A stretch of 64,000 bases of DNA, taken from JBAXXL01 sp038206725. GTDB taxonomy: Bacteria; Bacteroidota; Ignavibacteria; Kapaibacteriales; UBA2268. Position 1 is the first letter of the stretch. Each line of letters opens with the position of its first letter. The stretch is from contig JBBRAO010000001.1 in the NCBI GenBank assembly GCA_038206725.1, positions 76,037-140,036 of the forward strand, read 5' to 3'. The notes below the pieces were generated by a model. That model was not told the origin of the DNA and made no database searches. It was given only the letters and a program-made list of their open reading frames with translations. A program made the translations under genes and the position numbers. Positions 33,901 through 41,498 of the stretch are shown one piece after another.

Positions 33901-35006
33901 TGGTTCCTCCATATTACGAACATTTCTTCCAATGGTATAAACATACAGCCGCTGACGACAAAACAGTTGCTTTGCCTGCTAATTCAAAATTCGCTGGTGC
34001 TCAATCATCTAAATTTGTAATCTCCGGATTAGAAGATGCTGATATTTGTGCTAAAGGCGATTATTACTTCGTTGAAATAATTTCGCAATGCGGAACAATT
34101 CGCTCAAATCCATTTATAATTTCACAAAAACCTGAAGTTGTATTCCGCGACAATCCTAAAGACATCGAAGTTTGTCCAAAAACAAACGTTGTGTTCGAAG
34201 CATTCGCTGTTGCACCTGAAGGCTACAAAGTTACTTATTCTTGGCAAAAAGACGGTGCCGGATTAGCTGACAATGCAATCTATAATGGCGTAAACACATC
34301 TAAATTACAAATATTCGGCGCTACCAGCGGTGAAGCCGGTTCTTACAAATGTATCGCTGAAATCGCATCTGAAGGTATAGTAGTTGAAAGCTCACCTGCT
34401 TACTTGATGTTTAAAGCAGAACCAACTGCAGTAGCGATTGGCGAAACAGATTACTCAATCAAACGCGGTAACGATGTAACATTCTTAGTAGAACTTATTG
34501 CCGGTGTAAAACCATTGACAGTAAAATGGACATATAAAGGCGAAGTATTGAAAGAAGGTACTTGGGATATTTACAAAGGCGGCGAACTATTGACATTATT
34601 GCTTGAAGCAATCAATGAAAATCAAGCCGGCGAATATATCTGTACATTAGAAAACGAATGTGCTACTAAAGAAGTTAAATTTAACTTAACAGTTAAGAAA
34701 TGGGATGAAGCAGGAAGCGTAGATGTAGTAACTGAAAACGGTTATTCATTATACACATCTGTTCCAAATCCAGCAAACGATTTAGCTTCAGTAAACTATA
34801 TTATGGCAAAATCAGGTCAAGTAAGATTTACTTTATCCGATATGACAGGTAGAGTTTTAAGAACATTATACGATGGTTATGCACCAGAAGGTATGAATAC
34901 TGTGGATATTAACGTCAAAGCACTTAATTTACCAGCCGGTGTTTACTTCTACACAATGACATCCGATAAATTCTCAGGCGTACGTTCATTCGTAATCGTT
35001 GAATAA
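30942..35006 (+). CDS. Giant multidomain surface protein with T9SS type A sorting domain
   Basis: 1354 residues. Signal peptide (ending near ADA-AYCQP); a GEVED-like beta domain at about 90-215 (YQDFAVYVDCDQNGKFEETE ... YYGEARDFAI); a CARDB-like segment; and a long stretch (about 340-830) rich in NNT/NNN turns with repeated beta-strands, resembling a right-handed parallel beta-helix. Several Ig-like domains follow (YQWYKDGAELPG, YSWQKDGAGLAD). The C-terminal 85 residues are a T9SS domain (SVPNPANDLASVNYIMAKSG ... LPAGVYFYTMTS ... RSFVIVE). Uniform codon use and a GGAG site suggest high expression. Likely an adhesin or cell-surface layer component; function inferred from architecture only. Confidence 0.88.
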   Translation: MKRPIFNGIGLKAIIVAFALLLFSNTGADAAYCQPNNMYYYTGYGMRINLVKFNKEVIMKWDGLRDANGNLQLPCSTNPANLSGSAPFWRDVEKGNPVIKADKDKEYDMMCYGGATSLSYNAGSSYPEYAQPSGNYYQDFAVYVDCDQNGKFEETEKIGSSIGSYAFECNFKVKVPKTAKAGNTTMRIVCDYYGMSGSYLTACGTYYGEARDFAITIAGGVDAGISQITAPLPPLTAGVHTVKAMLKNYSGSTPITKVTIKWSVDGVAQTEVAWTGTLTPLAQTEVTLGDFDFASKGASTTYTILANTFKPNGEDDETPLNDFCPAYSLSLPVSPGTYYIGGDNPDFANLKDALEVVSKSGIKGDGAFIYKIRPGIYNGPFVMNNFQHNNNPFVFESDPDVPGSVTLTATATIANYVFYINNMPDITIRNLNFSVKDVNSYGGRIFQIQGNANNFTFENNVLTGLADVQQVAYKYALIDMQANNMNNISIQRNTFNDGYMSLVLINKSGTSKGVKIDKNKFNGFSGRAINVEGISNTVVSNNVMKSSTVPTTYGINVLNGSDITNNTIAGIIGTPTIGAGINVVHTTVNAPATISNNSITVCSGINGISASGIRGGEINNNTINLNNLNFSTATNGIVLTATAPVVEKVTVSQNIVAIENGYGLNILNYTTDILKNKLVASNSGSLVNLRGLSATGSNGWILLNEVISGGEAMEIDKSNFTVAYNSTLSTGSSSTLTMETGGNKIYRNQFVNKGTGNAFAITAMGTNVLSQNNYYSSTGVIGTVGATPYTNVSQLLAIDKNAISTNPNYLDNYSLKIVELKEELIFNAPLANVTWPAGYQGTYEETTIDGKYRNNVYYVGAYTIVPVVDIYKYTKDLIDCAGAKDMSIICSGKANLGSQPRYQWYKDGAELPGENSHKLSFPNFDYPTSGIYKCRVSAAGIAKPLWSGDIPVYALTVPEITDQPKEVINAQLGGSYNFEVKAHYRGLVPPYYEHFFQWYKHTAADDKTVALPANSKFAGAQSSKFVISGLEDADICAKGDYYFVEIISQCGTIRSNPFIISQKPEVVFRDNPKDIEVCPKTNVVFEAFAVAPEGYKVTYSWQKDGAGLADNAIYNGVNTSKLQIFGATSGEAGSYKCIAEIASEGIVVESSPAYLMFKAEPTAVAIGETDYSIKRGNDVTFLVELIAGVKPLTVKWTYKGEVLKEGTWDIYKGGELLTLLLEAINENQAGEYICTLENECATKEVKFNLTVKKWDEAGSVDVVTENGYSLYTSVPNPANDLASVNYIMAKSGQVRFTLSDMTGRVLRTLYDGYAPEGMNTVDINVKALNLPAGVYFYTMTSDKFSGVRSFVIVE

Positions 35007-35020
35007 ACAACATAATTTAT

Positions 35021-35046
35021 CAACCTCACGCTTAAGCGTGGGGTTG
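35021..35046. repeat. CGCTTAAGCG palindrome just after a T9SS gene
   Basis: Thirteen-base arms, fully paired apart from one T-G wobble (CAACC...GGTTG flanking CACGCTTAAGCGTG). It starts 15 bases after the T9SS stop and is related to the hairpin at 43949. Confidence 0.85.
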
Positions 35047-35058
35047 AATATAAAGTCA

Positions 35059-35096
35059 AATGTCCAATACCTTTAGTGGTATTGGACATTTTTTTT
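35059..35096 (+). terminator. Strong rho-independent terminator
   Basis: Perfect 13-bp stem AATGTCCAATACC / GGTATTGGACATT with a TTTAGT loop and an uninterrupted T run. Ends the giant T9SS gene transcript. Confidence 0.93.
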
Positions 35097-35152
35097 GCAA
35101 GTAGAGGGAGCTTGATAACGGGGTATTAACAAACGCTCTTGAACGTTATGTA

Positions 35153-36454
35153 TCAGCTGGAATATTTCTCGTCTCTGTACTTTTTAACAGCGTCAGCCGC
35201 CATACGACCGCTTAAAACAGCACTTTCTATTGTGATTGGTAAACCGGTATCAACATAAGCACCGGCGAGGAACATATTTTTGAAATGTGTGTTCGTTTTG
35301 GGGCGTTTTTTTTGAAATTGAGGGTTGAGTATAGGAGTCGCCCATTTTTCTTTTATCACTTGTGATTGGAGAATTTTTGCATCCTTTGCCATTGGGAAAT
35401 TATTCAAAATTTCGGTAACGAAAATATGTTTAATAGCACTGCTTTCTTTACCGATTATTGGTTTCGCCGCGCTTGCTGTGAGCTTGTACAAGTAGCCGAA
35501 TTCACCGGCGTTTTGCTCGGCGAAAACCCAATGCAGATTGGTACCTAACAAAGAAACGTACTTTTCTTTCATTATTGGTCTATCGTATAGGAAGTGAGCG
35601 TTGACAATTCCAGAATAGTGAATTCCATTTTGGTAAACGCTTTCGTTCAATATAGTTTCTTTCGTTTTAAGTGACGCGGCGAGTATAAAAATATCGGCTC
35701 TATGGATTTCGCCATCCGCTGTTTCTACTGATTGAACCACACCATTTTTAAAATTCAATTTTTGAACAGTTTTGCTGATCTGAATTTCAACTTCATTTTG
35801 CACCAACAGAGTAATAATCTGATACAAAATAAACTTAACGGGCACTTTTGGAATAAGCAATGAAGATTGGATAGTTTTTCCGCCGAAGATTCGGAGGAGC
35901 ATATTATAAACAACGATCGCGGAAACCAATTCGGGCTTAGCATTGCACGCGGATACGATAATTGGTTCCCAGAAATACTCAATTGCGTTATCGGTCTGCT
36001 TCATAGCTTTGAGATATTCTAAGGCGGTATCTGCTTTATTAGGTGCATTTTTGGCGATTTTTTTAATGAAACTCAATATAGATATTTTGCTAATCAAATT
36101 GAGTTTTCGATAAAGGAATATACCTAATAATTCGCCAAAAGGAGATGGGAATAAAGTGGTATTTAAATGATATTTTTTTTGATTATGGATAAAGGGAACA
36201 TTGAGCCTGCCGGTATCGGAAAAAAGTTTATCGGCACCGGAAGCACGCAAAAAGTCGAGGGTCGCGCTGTAGGAACTGCTTAATATATGTTGTCCATTAT
36301 CGATGGGGTAGTTGAACCTGTTAGCTTTAATAGGTCTCCAAGCCCCGCCTAATACCGTTGAAGATTCGAGCAGTAAAACATCATAACCGTGTAATGCTGA
36401 ATAATACGCGGCTGATAAACCTGCAAATCCTCCACCTATGATTATGATTTTCAT
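35153..36454 (-). CDS. hpnE: HpnE-like FAD-dependent oxidoreductase (hydroxysqualene dehydroxylase type)
   Basis: 433 residues. An N-terminal dinucleotide-binding motif (IIIGGGFAGLSAAYYSALHG) is followed by LGGAWRP and IDNGQHILSSSYSATLDFLR; the DNGQH block is characteristic of HpnE and related amine-oxidase-fold enzymes. The C-terminus has FLAGAYVDTGLPITIESAVLSGR. HpnE converts hydroxysqualene to squalene with FAD. No hpnC, hpnD or squalene cyclase gene is nearby, so a carotenoid- or other lipid-related role is possible. It is the last gene of the minus-strand operon from mreB. Confidence 0.75.
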   Translation of the reverse strand: MKIIIIGGGFAGLSAAYYSALHGYDVLLLESSTVLGGAWRPIKANRFNYPIDNGQHILSSSYSATLDFLRASGADKLFSDTGRLNVPFIHNQKKYHLNTTLFPSPFGELLGIFLYRKLNLISKISILSFIKKIAKNAPNKADTALEYLKAMKQTDNAIEYFWEPIIVSACNAKPELVSAIVVYNMLLRIFGGKTIQSSLLIPKVPVKFILYQIITLLVQNEVEIQISKTVQKLNFKNGVVQSVETADGEIHRADIFILAASLKTKETILNESVYQNGIHYSGIVNAHFLYDRPIMKEKYVSLLGTNLHWVFAEQNAGEFGYLYKLTASAAKPIIGKESSAIKHIFVTEILNNFPMAKDAKILQSQVIKEKWATPILNPQFQKKRPKTNTHFKNMFLAGAYVDTGLPITIESAVLSGRMAADAVKKYRDEKYSS

Positions 36455-36463
36455 AATACTATA

Positions 36464-36610
36464 TTAAAAAACATTAACATATTTCATAATAAAATATAAA
36501 ACTACACCGAAAATAATTAAAAAAGACATTAATTTAAATGCCCCTTTTAATATTGCTCTGATAATAAATGCTATTATAAGAGCCAAAATAATAATTGCTA
36601 CTGTTGTCAT
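36464..36610 (-). CDS. Small hydrophobic membrane protein, 48 residues
   Basis: Short frame: MTTVAIIILALIIAFIIRAI then LKGAFKLMSFLIIFGVVLYF, ending KYVNVF. Two predicted membrane helices are separated by Lys residues. It exactly fills the space between tonB (stop at 36614) and the hpnE-like gene (start at 36454), with three and nine base gaps, as expected for a translated operon member. I do not recognise a family and the upstream site is weak; context is the main support. Confidence 0.65.
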   Translation of the reverse strand: MTTVAIIILALIIAFIIRAILKGAFKLMSFLIIFGVVLYFIMKYVNVF

Positions 36611-36613
36611 TCG

Positions 36614-37396
36614 TTATCTTAAAATAAATGTTATTGGAATAGTCCCAACCATCACAACGTCGGATTTGATTGGGTTGAAACGCCATTTCTTCAGCGCTTC
36701 GATTACTGCTCTTTCTAATTCGGGGTCTGCCTTTTGTAAAGGAATAATCTTACTCACAGAGCCGTCGGGTTGAACATAAAATTTAACTTTAATGGTTGCC
36801 GATGTTTTCACATTTTTAGGGAATTTAGGTACTTGCTTCGAGAGGACAACACGATTTCCGCCACCGCCCCATTCAATATCGCCGAAACCTGAACCCAGAC
36901 CTTTGCCGGTTCCTTTGTCGCCAAGACCTCTACCCCAAGCTTCGCCATTCTTTGTGCCGACGTTTTCATCACCTTTTCCATCATTAGAACCTTCGGATTT
37001 GCTGCTATTTTTCAAGGCATTTTCGGGTATGAAATTCGTTGCATCGTTGGGGTCAGTCGTTTGGGCGTTCTTATCGTAAGCTTTCTTTTCGGCTGTTGCG
37101 GCGTCGTGGATGTTTGTTAAAGGAGCATCACCCTTATGGGCGGCACCTTCGGGCGTAAGGTTACCCTTGCTCATTCCGGTTCCGTCGCCTTCCCCTAAAT
37201 TCAATAGTTCAAGAGGAATGCTTTTAATCATAATGAACCGCTGATCATAAACCGGCGGATGCACTTTGGTAAATATTAGTATTAGCAAAACACACAAGGC
37301 AATAGCGACCGCCAATCCGCGAGCTGTATTTTTGTCCCACGGAATTACAATTCGAAAGCCCGGGTCATCATCTTTTTTAAATTTATCCTCGTACAT
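36614..37396 (-). CDS. TonB family protein
   Basis: 260 residues. Cytoplasmic tail, one TM helix (about 27-43, LAVAIALCVLLILIFT), a Gly/Asp-rich periplasmic linker (about 80-180), and a C-terminal TonB domain (VKFYVQPDGSVSKIIPLQK ... EALKKWRFNP). It passes proton-motive energy to outer-membrane receptors. ExbB/ExbD are not adjacent. The upstream SPOR gene ends one base before its start, and a barrel gene precedes that; a partner relation with the barrel is possible but not shown. Confidence 0.87.
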   Translation of the reverse strand: MYEDKFKKDDDPGFRIVIPWDKNTARGLAVAIALCVLLILIFTKVHPPVYDQRFIMIKSIPLELLNLGEGDGTGMSKGNLTPEGAAHKGDAPLTNIHDAATAEKKAYDKNAQTTDPNDATNFIPENALKNSSKSEGSNDGKGDENVGTKNGEAWGRGLGDKGTGKGLGSGFGDIEWGGGGNRVVLSKQVPKFPKNVKTSATIKVKFYVQPDGSVSKIIPLQKADPELERAVIEALKKWRFNPIKSDVVMVGTIPITFILR

Positions 37397-38527
37397 CTAC
37401 CTTATCTTGTCCACCCAATATGTTGATAATCCTAATTCTTTAGCTTTAGCATCAGCCGCGGCTTTAGTAGTGAAATCGCCAATACGTACTCTATACCATA
37501 CCACATTCGCATTTGCATAAGTGGAAACCCAAACTTTCTCAACGCCCTTGCTTTTGAATTCATCGTATTTCACATCGGCTTCTTCTTTGCTTAATGCCGA
37601 ATATACTTGAAGAACGTATAAACCTTTGTCATTACTTTGCAAAGCAAGTTTACCTTCTTTAGGATTAATTACTTTCCTTGTAGGTTTTGGAGGATAAGTT
37701 TTGGCAACAGGAGGTTGATTGTTTATAACTTGAATTTCTACTTCCTTGCAGTTTTTGATATTATTCTTTGTGCACTTTAACTTATTGTTCGAAGATTTAC
37801 ATTCATTCGGAGTAAATTTATGCATAGGTTTGCCGCGTTTATCGTAACATTTAGCCATTGGTTTACATTCTTTAGGAAGGCATTTAGCCATAGGTTTGCC
37901 GTATTGGTCATAGCATTTTCCGGTAGTTTTGCAATTTTTTGTACCGCAAGCAGGCATAGGTTTGCCGTATTGGTCATAGCATTTTCCGGTAGTTTTGCAA
38001 TTTTTCGTACCGCAAGCAGGCATAGGTTTGCCGTATTGGTCATAGCATTTTCCGGTAGTTTTGCAATCAGCAGGTTTGCATTTTCCACCCGGTTTGCAGT
38101 CTTTATTTGCAGTGCATTTTCCACCCATATTATAGTGATTCCAACCGTCGGAATGTTTCTGCATATTTTTTGTATTTACAACTACTTTCCTATTAATTGC
38201 GATTTCTTTTGTGTGGTTATCGGCATAACCTTCAAAATGCGTAGTGGCAATAGCATTTGCCACGCTTCCCTGACGATTGCGATCACTAGCCGCTGTTACT
38301 AATAATATTATACCAATAAGTACAAATGCACCCACCAGCAAAAAAGGCCATAATGGCATTTTACGCGAGGGTTTTACAAAGTAATTAGCTTGTCCCCAAT
38401 CATTATTGCCGGTTGCATTGACGGAAGAACCTTTATCCGCGGAAAAAGATTTGTTGTCGGCGTCGGAAGGAGAAAAACCGCTGTTTTCTTCTTCGTTCGT
38501 CAAATTGCTGTTATCTAAGTCGCTCAT
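37397..38527 (-). CDS. SPOR-domain membrane protein with 22-residue Cys-rich tandem repeats
   Basis: 376 residues. An acidic cytoplasmic N-terminus (about 1-58), one TM helix (MPLWPFLLVGAFVLIGIILL), a periplasmic region with about four imperfect 22-residue repeats of the form CKTTGKCYDQYGKPMPACGT, and a C-terminal SPOR domain (YVLQVYSALSKEEADVKYDE ... WYRVRIGDFTTKAAADAKA). SPOR domains bind denuded septal peptidoglycan. The repeats are two to three Cys per unit, which suggests disulfides or metal binding; two copies are nearly identical in DNA, so copy number may vary. It lies in the mreB operon, consistent with a cell-wall role. Confidence 0.82.
   Translation of the reverse strand: MSDLDNSNLTNEEENSGFSPSDADNKSFSADKGSSVNATGNNDWGQANYFVKPSRKMPLWPFLLVGAFVLIGIILLVTAASDRNRQGSVANAIATTHFEGYADNHTKEIAINRKVVVNTKNMQKHSDGWNHYNMGGKCTANKDCKPGGKCKPADCKTTGKCYDQYGKPMPACGTKNCKTTGKCYDQYGKPMPACGTKNCKTTGKCYDQYGKPMAKCLPKECKPMAKCYDKRGKPMHKFTPNECKSSNNKLKCTKNNIKNCKEVEIQVINNQPPVAKTYPPKPTRKVINPKEGKLALQSNDKGLYVLQVYSALSKEEADVKYDEFKSKGVEKVWVSTYANANVVWYRVRIGDFTTKAAADAKAKELGLSTYWVDKIR
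37815..38095 (-). repeat. 66-base tandem repeat array within the SPOR gene
   Basis: The unit begins near CATAGGTTTGCCG (plus strand) and recurs every 66 bases, for example at 37955 and 38021. The two central copies differ by about one base; the outer ones are diverged. It encodes the Cys-rich 22-residue repeats. Confidence 0.85.
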
Positions 38528-38546
38528 TATTCATTTCCTTAAATAA

Positions 38547-40172
38547 TTAAAATTGCCAAATAAGACCGCCGTTGAAAAACAAACTGCGTTCTTTATAGCC
38601 GTTCCAGATATAAATATTTTGGTTTAATAGATTGCTTGTATTTATAAATATACTAAATTTCTTTAATAATTTGTATTCCAAACCCAAACTCAAATCAACA
38701 TAAGCGTTTAGTTTTGTAGTATTGGCAATATCCGTGAAGCAAGGACCGATTATCGCTAAGCCGATATTTGCTTTAAAATTCGTAGCCAAATCCCTTTCGT
38801 ATTTTGTGCTTAACTTGAAATTTGGAATATATGGTACCGATTTTCCATCAGTAAAAGTATAAAAAGCTGTTTTAACATTAGCTGTAATTTTATCTTTCGG
38901 GCTGATGTCAATCCAAGATTCGGCTTCGACGTTAATTCCTTTAGCCAAATCGTAATTTACGGCGAAAGTGCCATTCGTATTATCGGTGTAAAACGGCATT
39001 CTATCAATAGAATTATACCCACCGCCGATAGAGATAGCCATTTTTTCAGTAGGATGGAAATATGCGAAAATGTCTATTTTGATAATATCGTAAGCGAAGT
39101 CAATAACCGTTTTGTAGTCAATATAAGGGTTCTCATCGAAAAAAGTGGAATAAGGTTTTGAATTCAATCCTGTCTTAACTTTTCCGAATAAAGTAAAATT
39201 CTTGTTCATTCTATATTCAATATCACCGGCTAAAAGTAATCCACCACGATCGTTCAGAGTAGTGCTTTTAGCATATTGCAAACCTGCCGTAGCGTTTATT
39301 GATAGCTTATCGTTGAAGTACTTGCCCGATACATCGGCTTGTGCAAAATTAGCAGGGGCTGAGCTAACGCTTTGTAAATCCAATTTCAGATTTGCCGCTA
39401 ACAAAAATTTATTCCAATAGTTATGGAGTTTTAAATACACGGACAACGCGTTTTCGTTTGCTTTGTCGTTGGTACTGTTTAATCTCAATGTTCTGAATCC
39501 CGCACCGGTATTGAATCTTACACCTTTGTATTCGCCCTCGGAATTGACCGATAAATCGAAGTTGTAAGCCGATCTTTTATAGGAGCCTGTTTGAATAAAG
39601 TCCGCATCCCTAGTTCCGTAGCAATTATACCCCGCTCCATTGAAAAGCAGTTGAGCGCGTGTACGCGAGCCACCGAAAACCATATATTTCATCGGGGCTA
39701 TATAATCGGAGCTAATTTTGAAAAATCCTTTTTGATAACCGGCGTCGGTAATATGACCTGACGCGGCTTGGAATCCGGCGTTGGAGTAGAGTTCATAACC
39801 ATATTTATTCACACCGTAAGCGGCTTCTATATCGCCGGTAGTGAATCTGCCGAAAGAACCTTTGACAAAACCACTACTATAATAATTGTTAAGAATTTTA
39901 TCGGGAAACTTCTCCGAAGAAATAGGAACAACCTGCTGTTTTTCAAATGAATTCAACGAGTCCAACTGAGCCACAGTGAGTGGCTCGGGTGCTATCGGCA
40001 ATTGCTTTTTTCCAACGGTTACATTTAACTGCTCGATCCTTTCGATAACGAAGTTCGGCAATTCTAATGGTTTTGTATTTTCACTTTCTTCCTTTTTTAC
40101 AGGAATTTTATCAGCAAATAGTGAGCCGTTGAAAATAAACAATATCCCCCATATCATTATTATTTTTTTCAT
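38547..40172 (-). CDS. Outer-membrane beta-barrel protein (TonB-dependent-receptor-like, no plug)
   Basis: 541 residues. Signal peptide (MKKIIMIWGILFIFNGSLFA), a short linker with KPLELPNFVIERIEQLNVTVGK, then about 440 residues of alternating amphipathic strands (YKRSAYNFDLSVNSEGEY, LNAYVDLSLGLEYKLLKKFS) ending in an aromatic residue (GGLIWQF). The last strands NLLNQNIYIWNGYKERS resemble TonB-dependent receptor barrels, but there is no plug domain. The same operon encodes TonB and a SPOR protein. Substrate unknown; it could be a structural barrel. Confidence 0.72.
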   Translation of the reverse strand: MKKIIMIWGILFIFNGSLFADKIPVKKEESENTKPLELPNFVIERIEQLNVTVGKKQLPIAPEPLTVAQLDSLNSFEKQQVVPISSEKFPDKILNNYYSSGFVKGSFGRFTTGDIEAAYGVNKYGYELYSNAGFQAASGHITDAGYQKGFFKISSDYIAPMKYMVFGGSRTRAQLLFNGAGYNCYGTRDADFIQTGSYKRSAYNFDLSVNSEGEYKGVRFNTGAGFRTLRLNSTNDKANENALSVYLKLHNYWNKFLLAANLKLDLQSVSSAPANFAQADVSGKYFNDKLSINATAGLQYAKSTTLNDRGGLLLAGDIEYRMNKNFTLFGKVKTGLNSKPYSTFFDENPYIDYKTVIDFAYDIIKIDIFAYFHPTEKMAISIGGGYNSIDRMPFYTDNTNGTFAVNYDLAKGINVEAESWIDISPKDKITANVKTAFYTFTDGKSVPYIPNFKLSTKYERDLATNFKANIGLAIIGPCFTDIANTTKLNAYVDLSLGLEYKLLKKFSIFINTSNLLNQNIYIWNGYKERSLFFNGGLIWQF

Positions 40173-40198
40173 TTTTTACTTTATGCTGTTAGTAAATG

Positions 40199-41224
40199 TT
40201 AATATCTTGAATTTTTAAAGAATACAGATTGATACTTTGCAAAATTTTCCAAAGCCGCACCTGTTCCGCGTATAACAGTTGTTAATGGATCTTCCGGAAC
40301 GTGGACAGGCAAGGATGTTTCACGTCTAATGCGTTCATCCAATCCCTTCAGTAAAGCTCCGCCGCCGGTCAGCATTATTCCACGATCAATAATATCGGAT
40401 GCTATTTCGGGCGGAGTTCTTTCTAATAGACTGTAAATAGCATTAACTATTTCGGTTACTACCTCTTTTAACGATTCTCTTATGTCAATAGAACTTATAG
40501 TAATCATCTTTGGAATGCCGCTTACTAAATCGCGTCCTTTAACTTCAAATTCAATTTCTTCTTCTAATTCGACGGCTGAACCTACTTTGCATTTTATAAT
40601 TTCCGCGGTACGCTCGCCAATCAACATATTATGAACTCTGCGGAAATACTGTACTACTGCTTTGGTCATTTCGTCACCGGCAGTGCGAAGTGAGGATTCA
40701 ACAACGATACCACCTAAAGCGATAACTGCTATTTCGGTTGTACCGCCGCCGATATCAACAATCATATTTCCAACAGATTCGTGCACATCGAGTCCGATTC
40801 CAATAGCAGAAGCCATCGGTTCGGCTATCAAATGAACCTCGCGCGCACCTGCGTGTTCGCAACTATCGCGGACTGCTCGTTTTTCCACTTCGGTAATTCC
40901 CGAGGGAACACATACTACAACACGACGCGCAAACTGCCACGATTGTGTTACTTTACGAATAAATGCCCTGAGCATACCTTCGGTAATTTCGAAATCAGCA
41001 ATAGCTCCGTCGCGCATCGGACGTATAATTTTTATTTCTTTATGTGTTTTGCCAATCATCGCACGGGCTTCCGTACCGATGGCAATTATGTGCTTCGTTG
41101 TTCGATCGTAAGCTACTACAGTTGGTTCGTTTAGAACAATACCTTTCGATTTTAGCCACACTAAAGTATTGGCTGTTCCCAGGTCAATAGCAACATCGTT
41201 CGAAAATAAACTAAATAATCCCAT
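40199..41224 (-). CDS. mreB: Rod shape-determining protein MreB
   Basis: 341 residues, actin-like ATPase that guides lateral wall synthesis. Phosphate-binding IDLGTANTLVW, MRDGAIADFEITEGML, IVDIGGGTTEIAVIALGGIV and GIMLTGGGALLKGLDERIR are all present. It is first in the minus-strand operon. mreC, mreD and the PBP2/rodA genes usually following mreB are absent here; a barrel gene follows instead. Confidence 0.95.
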   Translation of the reverse strand: MGLFSLFSNDVAIDLGTANTLVWLKSKGIVLNEPTVVAYDRTTKHIIAIGTEARAMIGKTHKEIKIIRPMRDGAIADFEITEGMLRAFIRKVTQSWQFARRVVVCVPSGITEVEKRAVRDSCEHAGAREVHLIAEPMASAIGIGLDVHESVGNMIVDIGGGTTEIAVIALGGIVVESSLRTAGDEMTKAVVQYFRRVHNMLIGERTAEIIKCKVGSAVELEEEIEFEVKGRDLVSGIPKMITISSIDIRESLKEVVTEIVNAIYSLLERTPPEIASDIIDRGIMLTGGGALLKGLDERIRRETSLPVHVPEDPLTTVIRGTGAALENFAKYQSVFFKNSRY

Positions 41225-41423
41225 ATCGTTTTCTTTATTTTATTCTTATATAAAACACAAATATATAAAAAAAAAGTCTAATAGTCCCTATTTAATGTGT
41301 AGAATGTCAATTTTTTCTACAAAAATGCGATAAACATCCATACAACCTGTTCGGGATTGAGGAAAAATAGCAATTTATTTTGCTTAATCAGAATAAAATT
41401 TAAAAAGTTTAATTTTTTTTTCG

Positions 41424-41431
41424 TAAATTTG
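41424..41431 (+). promoter_or_regulatory. Possible Bacteroidota-type -7 element
   Basis: TAAATTTG matches the TAnnTTTG consensus of the Bacteroidota primary sigma factor, 68 bases before the Omp28-like start. The -33 TTTG is only weakly matched upstream. Confidence 0.3.
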
Positions 41432-41498
41432 TGTAACTAAATAGTAAAATTTTTGTTATATGATAAAATAGTTTTTAAAATAAATTTTTGGAGTGATA

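Noticed and set aside
37820..38302. Plus-strand frame of 160 codons with repeated RHRFAVLVIAFSG segments
   Set aside because: Mirror of the 66-base repeats of the SPOR gene; no start site and implausible composition.
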